A stretch of DNA of 34,182 nucleotides from contig JANPBT010000072.1 in NCBI GenBank assembly GCA_031430575.1, positions 1 through 34,182 on the forward strand, given 5' to 3'. The number at the start of each line of letters is the position of its first letter. Positions within the stretch are counted from its first letter, which is position 1. The position numbers and the translations under genes were made by a program. The notes beneath the pieces were generated by a model. The model saw nothing but the letters and a program-made list of their open reading frames with translations. It ran no database searches and had not been told where the DNA came from. Source of the DNA: JANMDS01 sp031430575. Lineage in GTDB: Bacteria > Pseudomonadota > Gammaproteobacteria > Burkholderiales > Casimicrobiaceae. Shown here in pieces: positions 6,604 to 14,943 of this stretch.

Positions 6604-7250
6604 CTTAAAAGAGCGCGCAGCCGCAGCACTGCGGTGTCGGGCGTGGTTAACACGGGGCAATGCAGCTTAGCTTGCAAGGCTGCTTGCGCACGCGCGGTGG
6701 AAAACTGCGCGAGCATCACGGCATCGCATCCTTCAAAATGACGCGCGGCATCTGCCAAAAGCGCGTCGTGCGTTGCGCCATCACCAGATTGCAGCGCTAG
6801 CATCGCCGCGGGCACGCTATAGGTCGCAAGCGACACACTTTTACCTCTGGCTTGCGCCATCGCGTGCAGCTCCGGCGTCATCGAGGTGATCGATGCGGGA
6901 AAACTGGCGAGCAGACCAAGCTTAGCGCCCATGCTGATGGCCGCCTCAAACATCGCCTCATTAGGCCGCAATACCGGTATCGGCAGCTTGGCTTTCACCG
7001 CATCGATGCAAGGCGCAAAGGCTGAGCACGTAAACAAAATCGCATCGGCGCCGCAGGTATGCGCGTAGGTGGCGAGCACATTGAAACGCTCAAACATCAG
7101 CGGACTAAAAACAGGATTTTTGGCGTGATCGGCTGAAAGTGAATCATCTAAGATATTAACGATTTCGGCTTGCGGCCAATGCTGTGCAAATGCAGTTTCG
7201 ATGGGTGGAATCGAGAGTTTGAGAGCATGGATAAGTGCGATTCGCTTCAT
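6600..7250 (-). CDS. Aspartate/glutamate racemase-family protein
   Basis: 216 residues matching the Asp/Glu/hydantoin racemase superfamily. It opens with MKRIALIHA, has the first catalytic-type Cys in ILFTCSAF, and GAKLGLLASFPASI in the second half. The place where the second Cys normally sits reads MLAQFSTARAQ, without Cys. A racemase mechanism with two Cys is thus doubtful, and a decarboxylase/isomerase-like or sensory role is possible. A motif copy at 7043 encodes HTCGADAI. It is the first gene of the minus-strand group, translationally coupled to the thioesterase. Its start is divergent from the CBS/DUF294 gene with about 32 nt between the two start codons. Confidence 0.75.
   Translation of the reverse strand: MKRIALIHALKLSIPPIETAFAQHWPQAEIVNILDDSLSADHAKNPVFSPLMFERFNVLATYAHTCGADAILFTCSAFAPCIDAVKAKLPIPVLRPNEAMFEAAISMGAKLGLLASFPASITSMTPELHAMAQARGKSVSLATYSVPAAMLALQSGDGATHDALLADAARHFEGCDAVMLAQFSTARAQAALQAKLHCPVLTTPDTAVLRLRALLS
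7043..7061 (-). repeat. Dispersed motif, one core mismatch, in racemase-like gene
   Basis: Encodes HTCGADA in the gene frame; relatives of this fold commonly have GADAI here, so the motif overlays a conserved protein position. Confidence 0.6.
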
Positions 7251-7282
7251 TTCTCTATTGTGCAGGATTACACTGCAATGCT

Positions 7283-9223
7283 ATGAGTTCACAAACGATT
7301 ATCGATTCGGCGGTGGTGCAGTTGCAGCGATTTGCGCCGTTTGACGAAATACCTGCGGCGCAACTTTTGCCATTTGCACGGGCGCTGACGATCCAGTTTT
7401 TTGCAGCGGGTGAAATTGCCTTGCCTGCAGGTCGGCAAGCGTCGGAGGCGATTTTTGTGGTCAAAGCGGGGAGCGTACGCGAGGAGCGCGCGGCCGCTGG
7501 CGGAGCCGCATCGCCAGCGACTGTGTTTGCGCCTGGAGAAATGTTTCCGATAGGTGAGGTGATCGCAGAGCTTAATACCCACAGCGCTTTTCGGGCAGTG
7601 GAAGACAGCTTTGTTTACGCCATACCTGCGGCGCAGTTTCGGGTGTTTCTGGCGGAAATCCCAGCACTTCGAGATTTTTGCGAGCGTCAAATTTTTAATT
7701 TGCTTGAGCGTTCACGTACCAGCCTGCGCGCAGCGTACGCCGCGCAGAGTTTGAGTGAGCATCCGTTTACACAATCGATTGCGAGCGCGATCAAGCGCGC
7801 GCCGGTGACCTGCCCAATCGACACCACAATTGGCGACGCGTTGGCACGGATGCACCACGAAAAAATCGGCGCGATTGTGCTCGTTGATGCCCAAAACTGC
7901 GCCGCAGGTATTTTGACCGAGCGCGATTTGATTGGGCGCGTCGTGCTGCCAAATGTTGCGCTGACGTCCCCTGCTATTTTGGTTGCGTCGCGTCCAGTGA
8001 GCACGCTCGACGAGCAGCAACCCATGAGCGCAGCAGCATTGATGATGGTGACCAAAAATTTCCGTCATGTTGTCGTCACGCGAGACGGTAAGGTGAGCGG
8101 TGTGGTCAGCGAGCGAAATTTGTTTGCACTACAACGCCGATCGCTTGCAGCCGTGACCGACGCCATTGCACTGGCACCCGATATTGATTCGTTGGTGCGC
8201 GCGGCTGCTGATATTCGACACCTCTCGCGTAGCTTGGTCGCACAAGGGGTTACCGCAGCGATCCTTACCCAGCTCATTAGTCAGCTCAATGATCAGCTCA
8301 CGCGGCGGATGTTGGAAATATTGGCGCGATCCCATCCAATTTCTACTGATTCACACGTGCGTTGGTGCTGGCTTGCATTTGGCAGCGAAGGCCGACACGA
8401 GCAAACGATTAGCACCGATCAAGACAATGGGTTGGTATTTGATATCGTAGATTCCGCGCGAGAAGGGTCTACGGTTCAATTTCAGCGTCCAGAAAAATCA
8501 GCGGTGCGCAGTGCGCTTGTGCAGTTTGCGCTTGCGGTCAATCATGCCCTTGCGCGTTGCGGGTATCCGTTGTGCAAAGGAAATATTATGGCGAGCAATC
8601 CTGATCTATGCTTGTCCGTCGAGGAGTGGGTCGCAAAGTTTTCGCATTGGATCGATGCGGGTGATCCGCAGAGCTTGCTCAACGCTAACATTTTTTTTGA
8701 TATGCGCCCATTGCAGGGAGACGAATCATTGGCTGAGGGCATTACGCGCCCAGTGGCATTGCTTGCAAAAAGCAATGGGCGCTTTCGCAAGCAAATGGCA
8801 GACAATGCATTGACTCACCAGCCCGCACTTAACCTGATCGGTCGGATCGATGCGTCCAAAACGGGAACGATTGATATCAAGCGCGTTGGTGCGATGCCTT
8901 TTACCGATGGCGCTAGGCTCCTCGCGCTCGCAGCTGGCGTGCGCGCCACCCGCACTCGAGATCGTTTAATGGAAGTCGGACCTTTGCTTTCGATTCCGCA
9001 AGAAGAGATACAAAGCTGGATCGAGGCCTTTGAGTTTGTGCAAATGTTGCGGCTTCGACATCAGCATGCCAACCTGAGCGCGGATGAATCGGGTGAAGGC
9101 GTTTTTGAAAATGCCAATGAAATTGTGGTTGCCACGCTTTCTACGCTCGATCACCGCATTTTGAGAGAGGCTTTTCACCAAGCGCGCAGATTGCAACACC
9201 GAATAGAGCTCGATTATCAATGA
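7283..9223 (+). CDS. cNMP-binding/CBS/DUF294 nucleotidyltransferase-like signalling protein
   Basis: 646 residues from ATG 7283. An in-frame ATG at 7235 was rejected because it overlaps the divergent racemase start and adds a leader, MRFASFLYCAG, that does not fit the family. Order of domains: cyclic-nucleotide-binding-like beta-barrel (~20-145), two CBS motifs (~170-285, with GILTERDL and GVVSERNL), a DUF294 nucleotidyltransferase-like domain with GSEGRHEQTISTDQDNG (GlnD-like GS...TDQDN), and the DUF294 C-terminal helical domain. Proteins with this architecture are thought to sense nucleotides. It overlaps the exonuclease gene by ATGA, and this pairing with a DnaQ-like exonuclease recurs in proteobacteria. 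Three motif copies (7348, 7621, 7894) lie in the gene. Confidence 0.9.
   Translation: MSSQTIIDSAVVQLQRFAPFDEIPAAQLLPFARALTIQFFAAGEIALPAGRQASEAIFVVKAGSVREERAAAGGAASPATVFAPGEMFPIGEVIAELNTHSAFRAVEDSFVYAIPAAQFRVFLAEIPALRDFCERQIFNLLERSRTSLRAAYAAQSLSEHPFTQSIASAIKRAPVTCPIDTTIGDALARMHHEKIGAIVLVDAQNCAAGILTERDLIGRVVLPNVALTSPAILVASRPVSTLDEQQPMSAAALMMVTKNFRHVVVTRDGKVSGVVSERNLFALQRRSLAAVTDAIALAPDIDSLVRAAADIRHLSRSLVAQGVTAAILTQLISQLNDQLTRRMLEILARSHPISTDSHVRWCWLAFGSEGRHEQTISTDQDNGLVFDIVDSAREGSTVQFQRPEKSAVRSALVQFALAVNHALARCGYPLCKGNIMASNPDLCLSVEEWVAKFSHWIDAGDPQSLLNANIFFDMRPLQGDESLAEGITRPVALLAKSNGRFRKQMADNALTHQPALNLIGRIDASKTGTIDIKRVGAMPFTDGARLLALAAGVRATRTRDRLMEVGPLLSIPQEEIQSWIEAFEFVQMLRLRHQHANLSADESGEGVFENANEIVVATLSTLDHRILREAFHQARRLQHRIELDYQ
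7348..7366 (+). repeat. Dispersed motif, one core mismatch, in CBS/DUF294 gene
   Basis: ACCTGCGGCGCAA; encodes EIPAAQLL. Confidence 0.6.
7621..7639 (+). repeat. Dispersed motif, exact 13-bp core, in CBS/DUF294 gene
   Basis: CATACCTGCGGCGCAGTTT; encodes AIPAAQF. Confidence 0.85.
7894..7912 (-). repeat. Dispersed motif, exact 13-bp core, in CBS/DUF294 gene
   Basis: Encodes QNCAAGIL, the segment just before the conserved TERDL of the first CBS motif. It is the only copy in the CAAG frame. Confidence 0.85.
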
Positions 9224-9837
9224 GCTGGTTGACTTGGCTTAAGCGCGGAAGTTTGGATCAGCCCGCGCGCTGGATCGTGCTCGATTTAGAAACGAGTGGG
9301 CTCGATCCCAAAACCGACCGGATTCTAGCGATAGGTGCGATTGCGATAGAGCGTGGACAGGTCAAGCTTGACGACTCATTTGAGGCGATTGTGTTGCAGA
9401 CGCAAGTCAGTGCGGTCAGTAATATTTTGATTCATGGCATTACCGGCCAGGCTCAAAAAAGCGGGCGACCCATACAGGACGTAATCTGCGATTTTGAGCA
9501 ATGGCGCGCGGGTGCGCCGCTCGCGGGTTGGCATATTGGATTTGATGTCGCGTTTCTTGAGGCTGTTTATGCCCAACGCAATCAAGCGTCGTTACCGCGC
9601 GCTTCGCTTGATGTCGCGCAGCTCGCCGCTTGCCTGCTTGGCCGCAAGTTCAGCGATTTAGATGATTGCGCCCGCGCATTTTCGATTCCGATTCAAGCCC
9701 GTCACCATGCGGCGATGGATGCTTGGGTGACTGCGCTTGTGCTTGCGCGATTAATCACCGTCGCAAAAAGAAAGGGCACGCGAGGGTTTCATGCGCTGCG
9801 TTCGTTGACCCGCCAATCTCGCTGGTTTTCCCATTGA
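9220..9837 (+). CDS. DnaQ-like 3'-5' exonuclease (DEDDh)
   Basis: 205 residues. ExoI is VLDLETSGLDP (Asp22, Glu24), ExoII is HIGFDVAFL and ExoIII is HHAAMDAW; the His places it in the DEDDh group with the DNA polymerase III epsilon subunit. It is shorter than full-length DnaQ and lacks an evident polymerase-binding tail, so it is an epsilon-like exonuclease, not necessarily the replicative proofreader. It starts inside the stop of the CBS/DUF294 gene (ATGA), so the two are translationally coupled and probably act together. It converges on the inositol-phosphatase-family gene. Confidence 0.9.
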   Translation: MSWLTWLKRGSLDQPARWIVLDLETSGLDPKTDRILAIGAIAIERGQVKLDDSFEAIVLQTQVSAVSNILIHGITGQAQKSGRPIQDVICDFEQWRAGAPLAGWHIGFDVAFLEAVYAQRNQASLPRASLDVAQLAACLLGRKFSDLDDCARAFSIPIQARHHAAMDAWVTALVLARLITVAKRKGTRGFHALRSLTRQSRWFSH

Positions 9838-9874
9838 GAAAATACGGCAAAATGGCGGTGATCGGATGCTTGAT

Positions 9875-10657
9875 TTACGCTATTGAGCGAATCAAATCGT
9901 CGAGCGCTTCAAATAGCTTTGGTGCAGCACTCACCACTTCGCCACCGGCGTGAATGTTATTGGCGTCGGCTGGATATTTAGAAAATTTCCCGCCCGCTTC
10001 GCGGATCAGCGCCAGCCCAGCGAGGGCATCCCACGGATGCATGTGGGGCTCTGAGTAGCCATCGTAGCGCCCGGCGGCGACGTGCGCGAGCATCAACGCC
10101 CCCGCGCCCATATCTTTAATCGCAGCGCCCGCGTCGTAGAGCGAGGCGCGCGTTGCAAAGTGCGCGGCACGATCGTGGCGGGGAATGTAGCCGTTGCATA
10201 CCATCGCCTCTGAAAGTGCGCCGCAGGTACTGACCTTGATCGGCGAGTCGTTGCACATCGCACCCGCACCCAACGCTGCGCTAAAGCACTCATCAGCCAT
10301 CGGATCGTAAATCACGCCAACGGTAGGTTGCGCGCCATCCCAAAATGCAATTGAAATACACCAATAGCGCACGCCATGCACGAAGTTAATCGTGCCATCG
10401 ATGGGATCAACAACCCACATCGGGCCAGACTGTGCGCCGCCATGCTCTTCACCTAAAAAACCATCGTTTGGGAAGGCCTCGGCAAGCCGGGTGCGAATCA
10501 GCGTCTCGGTGTCTCGATCAGCTTCGCTCACCCAGTCTTGGGCGCCCTTGCTTTCGATTGTCAGCGCGCTACGGTTTAAGAATCGCTCGCGCGCAAACGC
10601 ACCCGCTTCGCGAGCCACGCGGATGGCGACATCGCGCCGAGCAATATGTGGATTCAT
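9875..10657 (-). CDS. Inositol monophosphatase-family phosphatase
   Basis: 260 residues. The metal-binding set of the family is complete: GEEHGG (Glu70-Glu71), the WVVDPIDGTINF signature (81-92, with Asp84 and Asp87) and the late HPWDALAG. It is a Mg2+-dependent, Li+-sensitive-type sugar/inositol phosphatase. SuhB, CysQ-like and histidinol-phosphatase branches share these motifs, so the exact substrate is open. It lies 6 nt downstream of pyk on the same strand, so the two are likely one transcript. A one-mismatch motif copy at 10213 encodes STCGALSEAM. Confidence 0.85.
   Translation of the reverse strand: MNPHIARRDVAIRVAREAGAFARERFLNRSALTIESKGAQDWVSEADRDTETLIRTRLAEAFPNDGFLGEEHGGAQSGPMWVVDPIDGTINFVHGVRYWCISIAFWDGAQPTVGVIYDPMADECFSAALGAGAMCNDSPIKVSTCGALSEAMVCNGYIPRHDRAAHFATRASLYDAGAAIKDMGAGALMLAHVAAGRYDGYSEPHMHPWDALAGLALIREAGGKFSKYPADANNIHAGGEVVSAAPKLFEALDDLIRSIA
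10213..10231 (-). repeat. Dispersed motif, one core mismatch, in phosphatase gene
   Basis: Encodes STCGALSE in the gene frame. Confidence 0.6.
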
Positions 10658-10663
10658 GATCGG

Positions 10664-12094
10664 TTACTGTTCGTCGCGATGTTCGCCGACGCGCACAATT
10701 TTCATCGTATTTGTGCCGCCAGATTTGCCCATGGGTTCGCCTACGGTGAGCACAATCAAATCGCCATTGCTCACAATGCCTTTTTTGAGCAACACATCTT
10801 CTGCCGCACGCAAGGCGAGATCGCGGTCAGAGGCCTCATCAGCCAGCAGCGCGGTGACGCCCCGATAGAGCGCCATTTTGCGCGCCGAGCGCGGCTCCGG
10901 GGTAATCGCATAAATCGGCACGCCGGAATCATATCGACTGGTCCACAATGCTGTTGCGCCCGATTTGGTGAGCGCCACGATCGCTTTGGCTTTTATGTGA
11001 TAGGCCGTGAAAAGAGCGGACATCGCAACGGATTGATCGATCCGTGCAAACGATTTTTCAAGAAAATCGGTATCGAGTGAATAGACTTGGCTGCGTTCGG
11101 CCTCGAGGCAAATCGTGCTCATCATCTGCACGGTCTCGACAGGATATTTGCCAACTGCACTTTCTGCCGACAGCATCACCGCATCGGTGCCATCAAGCAC
11201 CGCATTGGCAACATCGCTCACCTCTGCGCGCGTGGGCACTGGGTTTACGATCATGCTCTCCATCATTTGGGTCGCGGTGATGACCGTTTTGTTGGCGGCG
11301 CGCGCGGCTTTAATCATGCGCTTTTGCAGCGCGGGCACAGCGGCGTTACCCACTTCCACCGCTAAATCGCCGCGCGCGACCATGATGCTATCGCTGGCGG
11401 CGATGATTTCATCGAGCGCTACGATCGCTTCTGCCCGCTCAATCTTGGCGATGAGCTTGGCTTTGCCGCCACACGCCGCCATCACGTTGCGCGCCATATA
11501 CATATCAGCGCCCGATTTTGGGAACGACACGGCAATATAGTCAACGCCGATTTGCACAGCGGTTTTAATGTCGTCCATATCTTTCGCGGTGAGCGCCGGT
11601 GCTGAAAGCCCGCCGCCCATACGATTGATACCTTTGTTGTTGGAGAGTTCGCCGCCTATGGTGACGATTGTGTGGATCTCGGAACCACGCGAAAACTTTA
11701 CTTTGAGTTGGATCAAGCCGTCGGCTAAAAGCAGCGTGTCGCCAGGCTTCACGTCGTTTGGAAGCTCTTTGTAGTCTAGGCCGACGCGCTCGATTGTGCC
11801 TTCTTTACAATCGGCATCGAGGATGAAAGGAGCGCCGTTTTCCAGCATCACTTTGCCATCAACAAAGCGGCCCACCCGAATCTTTGGCCCTTGCAGATCA
11901 GCCATGATGGCAACGACTTTATTGGCCGCCGCCGCCGCTTCACGCACTGTTTGCGCGCGCTTGGCGTGGTCTTCTGGGCTGCCGTGCGAGAAATTGAGTC
12001 GCACGACATCAACGCCGGCCGCGATCATCGCAGAAAGGGTGGCCATATCACTTGACGCGGGCCCAAGGGTTGCGACGATCTTAGTTGCTTTCAT
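10664..12094 (-). CDS. pyk: Pyruvate kinase
   Basis: 476 residues, the standard length. It converts phosphoenolpyruvate and ADP to pyruvate and ATP in glycolysis. Seen in order: MKATKIVATLGPAS at the N-terminus, RLNFSHG, the B-domain, the active-site segment KIERAEA (the Lys of the pyruvate kinase signature), SIMVARGDLAVEVG, TATQMMESMI, PTRAEVSDVANAVLDGTDAVMLSAESA, and the C-terminal regulatory domain ending in NTMKIVRVG. No copy of the dispersed motif was found in this gene. It is transcribed divergently from selO. Confidence 0.95.
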   Translation of the reverse strand: MKATKIVATLGPASSDMATLSAMIAAGVDVVRLNFSHGSPEDHAKRAQTVREAAAAANKVVAIMADLQGPKIRVGRFVDGKVMLENGAPFILDADCKEGTIERVGLDYKELPNDVKPGDTLLLADGLIQLKVKFSRGSEIHTIVTIGGELSNNKGINRMGGGLSAPALTAKDMDDIKTAVQIGVDYIAVSFPKSGADMYMARNVMAACGGKAKLIAKIERAEAIVALDEIIAASDSIMVARGDLAVEVGNAAVPALQKRMIKAARAANKTVITATQMMESMIVNPVPTRAEVSDVANAVLDGTDAVMLSAESAVGKYPVETVQMMSTICLEAERSQVYSLDTDFLEKSFARIDQSVAMSALFTAYHIKAKAIVALTKSGATALWTSRYDSGVPIYAITPEPRSARKMALYRGVTALLADEASDRDLALRAAEDVLLKKGIVSNGDLIVLTVGEPMGKSGGTNTMKIVRVGEHRDEQ

Positions 12095-12175
12095 GGGGTA
12101 TTTTTTGCATTTAGATTGAAATTACCATGCAGTGTACGATGCAACAATTCAGTATCGACGCATTTAGAACTCATC

Positions 12176-13744
12176 ATGCCTCATTTCGATAATCAATTTT
12201 TGCGACTTTTGCCCGGCGATCCCGTCATCGCGCCGGGCACGCGGCAAGTGCGTGGTGCGCTCTGGTCTAGCGTTGCTACGAGCCCGGTAAGTGACCCCAA
12301 AATGCTCCATTCTGCGCCGCAGGTATTAGCCCTTTTAGGGCTTACGCCTGCGGAAATCAAAGCCCCGCTGTGGTCTGAAGCTTTGGCAGGTAATGGTCTT
12401 GTGCCCGGCATGCAGTCGTACGCAACGTGTTACGGCGGCCACCAATTTGGAAATTGGGCGGGGCAACTTGGCGATGGTCGCGCGATTTATTTGGGGGAAC
12501 GCGTGAACGCAGCGGGCGCGCGATATGAGCTACAACTTAAAGGTGCGGGCCCGACGCCATACTCCCGTCATGCCGACGGTCGGGCGGTGTTGCGCTCATC
12601 AATTCGAGAGTATTTATGTAGCGAAGCGATGCATTATCTGGGCGCACCGACCACGCGCGCGCTTTCGCTGATGAGCACGGGTGAGTCAGTCCTGCGCGAC
12701 ATGTTTTACGATGGCAATCCCGAGCTGGAGCCAGGCGCAATTGTCTGCCGGGTCGCGCCCTCATTTACTCGATTTGGACATTTTGAGCTCCCCGCATCTC
12801 GGGGCGAGACGGATTTACTCAAACGATTGGTGGCCTTCACCATTGCCCGCGATTTTCCGCACATCGAAAGCGACGGCGCAGTCGCAGAGAGCGAAAGCCG
12901 AGCGTTGTGGTTTAAAGAGGTCTGCACGCGCACGGCCATGATGGTCGCGCATTGGATGCGGGTTGGTTTCGTCCACGGCGTGATGAATACCGATAATATG
13001 TCGATCTTAGGGCTTACGATTGATTACGGTCCCTATGGCTGGATGGACAACTACGATCCGCGTTGGACTCCCAATACCACCGATCTTCCAGGGCGGCGCT
13101 ACTGCTTTGGAAATCAACCGCAAATTGCACGGTGGAATTTGGGCTGCCTCGCCTCTGCGCTGTCAACGCTTGGTGAGACGCACGATTGGTTACATGACGG
13201 GATCAGGGCATTTGACGAGACTTTCGCGCGTAGCCACCATGAAATGTTGATGGGAAAATTCGGGCTATCGGTAAAACGTGATGCTCTAGACGCACCGCTT
13301 TTTGATGATGCATTTGCAATGCTTGCTGAGTCGGAAATGGATATGACGCACTTTTTTAGAGCTCTGGCACGCGTTGACCCAACGGCGCCAGACGCGAGTG
13401 TTTTTGATGATGTCTTTTATTTCGAAACGCAGCAGCTTCAGCGGCGAGATCGATTAGTAAGTTGGTTGCAGAGTTACGGTGCGCGCCGTGCCCATGAAAG
13501 CTTACCTGCGGCGCAGATTTCGACGGAAATGAACCGTGTAAATCCTCATTTTGTGTTGCGAAATTACATTTCTCAGCAAGTCATTGACGCATCAACCGCG
13601 GGCGATCATTCGCTACTCAATCGCGTTTTTGCAGCCCTTCAATCGCCCTATCTCGTTGCTTCTGAAAATCTAGATCTTTGCGAGAAACGCCCGGAATGGG
13701 CGCGCGATCGTGCCGGCTGTTCAACGTTATCTTGCAGCTCGTAG
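12176..13744 (+). CDS. selO: Protein adenylyltransferase SelO (YdiU)
   Basis: 522 residues from ATG 12176 (MPHFDNQFLRLLPGD). An upstream TTG at 12116 is in frame, but its extension reads through the intergenic region and was rejected. SelO is a pseudokinase-fold enzyme that AMPylates proteins, linked to redox and heat stress. Visible family features: LQLKGAGPTPYSRHADGRAVLRSSIREYL, HGVMNTDNMSILGLTIDYGP (metal/active site region), NPHFVLRNY, and the C-terminal LSCSS. In many bacterial SelO proteins the penultimate region carries the selenocysteine or cysteine; here it is Cys. Motif copies at 12309 (SAPQVLAL) and 13501 (LPAAQI) are in conserved-length regions. Confidence 0.95.
   Translation: MPHFDNQFLRLLPGDPVIAPGTRQVRGALWSSVATSPVSDPKMLHSAPQVLALLGLTPAEIKAPLWSEALAGNGLVPGMQSYATCYGGHQFGNWAGQLGDGRAIYLGERVNAAGARYELQLKGAGPTPYSRHADGRAVLRSSIREYLCSEAMHYLGAPTTRALSLMSTGESVLRDMFYDGNPELEPGAIVCRVAPSFTRFGHFELPASRGETDLLKRLVAFTIARDFPHIESDGAVAESESRALWFKEVCTRTAMMVAHWMRVGFVHGVMNTDNMSILGLTIDYGPYGWMDNYDPRWTPNTTDLPGRRYCFGNQPQIARWNLGCLASALSTLGETHDWLHDGIRAFDETFARSHHEMLMGKFGLSVKRDALDAPLFDDAFAMLAESEMDMTHFFRALARVDPTAPDASVFDDVFYFETQQLQRRDRLVSWLQSYGARRAHESLPAAQISTEMNRVNPHFVLRNYISQQVIDASTAGDHSLLNRVFAALQSPYLVASENLDLCEKRPEWARDRAGCSTLSCSS
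12309..12327 (-). repeat. Dispersed motif, exact 13-bp core, in selO
   Basis: Encodes SAPQVLAL. Confidence 0.85.
13501..13519 (+). repeat. Dispersed motif, exact 13-bp core, in selO
   Basis: Encodes LPAAQIST. Confidence 0.85.
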
Positions 13745-13860
13745 GCTGTCGCTCAATTACGACAGTTGGATGGGATACGTTAAACTCGCACAAAGGTGCG
13801 CGGAAAAAAGAAAGCGTAAATATTGTCCCTGTTGCGTTTTCACGATTATTGGAGTGAACG

Positions 13861-14598
13861 ATGTCTGACTCTGCTTATGGACGGAGGTTTACCGATGATG
13901 CGGTCGATAGCGTATTGACTGCCAAATCGGCAGTCGACATCACCTCTGCGTTGGCGAAATTTTCGAGCGCGATTGAGTTCGCTTTTTTTTCAGCGACATA
14001 TTCCCCTATTTCGGAAGTGCCTCAATTCACTACTTATCATAATCATCCGGTGGGATGGTTTAAAGAGTCGATGGGGCTCACCGTTGACGAGGTAAGCAAC
14101 GATCCAGTTCTGCGTCACTTGGGCGCATCTGCACTTCCGATGACATGGGGGCAAGATACTTACGTCAGCGCTGGCCTTGGCCCCGTTTGGGAGCGATGCG
14201 CATCCTACGGCATTAAGGCAGGCGTTTGCCTCGCTTTGCGTGGCCCACAAAACGATGCGCTTCTCATTGGTCTTGTTGAGGAGAAAGATCGTGCCCGCCC
14301 GTTAAAGTCTCCCGATGTCTTGGGCATGCTTTACTTTTGTGGCGCGGCAGTGCTTGAGCAGACGCGACAGATGTCTGTTGCCCACGCTCGCGAGGCGCCC
14401 GAGCTCAAATTACTCACCCAGCGCGAGCTCGAAGTACTGAAATGGTGCCGGGACGGGAAGACCGCATGGGAGATTGGGCAGATCTTAGCGATCAGCCAAC
14501 CCACTGCTCAGTTTCATATTCGCAACATCATCACCAAGCTGGGTGTTACCAGCAAGCAGCAAGCCGTCATTCGCGCGATTAGCTACCGTCTCGTTTAA
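13861..14598 (+). CDS. LuxR-family regulator with autoinducer-binding-like domain (solo)
   Basis: 245 residues. The C-terminal GerE/LuxR helix-turn-helix runs from ~184 to 245 (LTQRELEVLKWC, EIGQILAIS, HIRNIITKLGV). The N-terminal ~175 residues fit the acyl-homoserine-lactone-binding fold by spacing: Trp66, Asp81-Pro82, Trp96 and Gly121 align with TraR Trp57, Asp70, Trp85 and Gly113. The position of TraR Tyr61 is Ser70 here, so ligand preference may differ. No luxI-type synthase is in the window. A GGAG ribosome binding site precedes the ATG. A 20-bp palindrome with lux-box geometry begins 28 nt after the stop, in front of the peptide gene, which is the likely target. Alternative: a non-AHL small-molecule LuxR. 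Confidence 0.85.
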   Translation: MSDSAYGRRFTDDAVDSVLTAKSAVDITSALAKFSSAIEFAFFSATYSPISEVPQFTTYHNHPVGWFKESMGLTVDEVSNDPVLRHLGASALPMTWGQDTYVSAGLGPVWERCASYGIKAGVCLALRGPQNDALLIGLVEEKDRARPLKSPDVLGMLYFCGAAVLEQTRQMSVAHAREAPELKLLTQRELEVLKWCRDGKTAWEIGQILAISQPTAQFHIRNIITKLGVTSKQQAVIRAISYRLV

Positions 14599-14626
14599 AG
14601 ACATACCACAAAAGCATATAAAAAAC

Positions 14627-14646
14627 AACTATCAAAGTTGATAGTT
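14627..14646. promoter_or_regulatory. lux-box-like operator
   Basis: AACTATCAAAGTTGATAGTT is a perfect inverted repeat (9-bp arms, 2-nt centre), the 20-bp length and CTAT...ATAG edge pattern of LuxR/LasR-type boxes. It is centred at ~14636.5, about 40 bp before the transcription start predicted from the -10 at 14664. This is the class II position used by LuxR activators. It is not followed by a U-run. Confidence 0.65.
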
Positions 14647-14663
14647 TCGCTATGCGTGTTGCG

Positions 14664-14669
14664 TAGATA
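14664..14669 (+). promoter_or_regulatory. -10 element of the peptide gene promoter
   Basis: TAGATA at 14664-14669, with a predicted start near 14676-14678. There is no good -35 at the expected place because the palindrome occupies it, as at activator-dependent promoters. Confidence 0.4.
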
Positions 14670-14710
14670 ACATTCTTATTCCTTAGTCATAACGATTTAC
14701 GGAGTCAGAA

Positions 14711-14839
14711 ATGAATATCTTGTTCACCCAAAAGCCTTCCAGCTCAAGCGAATTTGTTGTTCTGACCGATGCAGATTTAGATCTTCTGCACGGTGGCGGC
14801 CCTGTCGAAGCGACTGAAATTCCCGTAATCCCACGCTAA
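14711..14839 (+). CDS. Double-glycine-leader peptide precursor (42 aa)
   Basis: Short gene with a clear GGAG ribosome binding site 8 nt upstream of ATG 14711. The product ends ...SEFVVLTDADLDLLHGGG then PVEATEIPVIPR. The leader matches the double-glycine rule for C39-type processing: Leu at -12, Asp (Glu-like) at -8, Leu at -7, Leu at -4, Gly-Gly at -2/-1. Cleavage after Gly29 would release a 13-residue core, GPVEATEIPVIPR. The core lacks Cys and is Pro-rich, so it is more like a signal or linear peptide than a disulfide or thioether bacteriocin. It lies between a LuxR gene with a lux-box-like site and an intrinsic terminator, i.e. a single-gene transcript. No C39 peptidase/transporter is in the window. 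Homology is not claimed. Confidence 0.75.
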   Translation: MNILFTQKPSSSSEFVVLTDADLDLLHGGGPVEATEIPVIPR

Positions 14840-14889
14840 CCGAAATTGATCCTGGATCTGGTGCGCCCATTCTCAGCCACCGGAACTTT

Positions 14890-14930
14890 AATGCACAACT
14901 TTCCGCCCCGGACGGTTGTGCATTTTTTTA
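14890..14930 (+). terminator. Intrinsic terminator after the peptide gene
   Basis: Perfect 10-bp stem AATGCACAAC/GTTGTGCATT (14890-14899 and 14915-14924) with a 15-nt loop, continuing into TTTTTA. It separates the peptide transcript from the giant gene. Confidence 0.9.
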
Positions 14931-14943
14931 TTCGTATTAAATA

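Noticed and set aside
12116..12175. N-terminal extension of SelO from TTG 12116
   Set aside because: The added residues do not fit the family, whose start matches MPHFDNQFLRLLPGD at 12176.
14627..14646. Palindrome after luxR as an intrinsic terminator
   Set aside because: Low-GC stem with a 2-nt centre and no U-run; its length and position fit an operator better.
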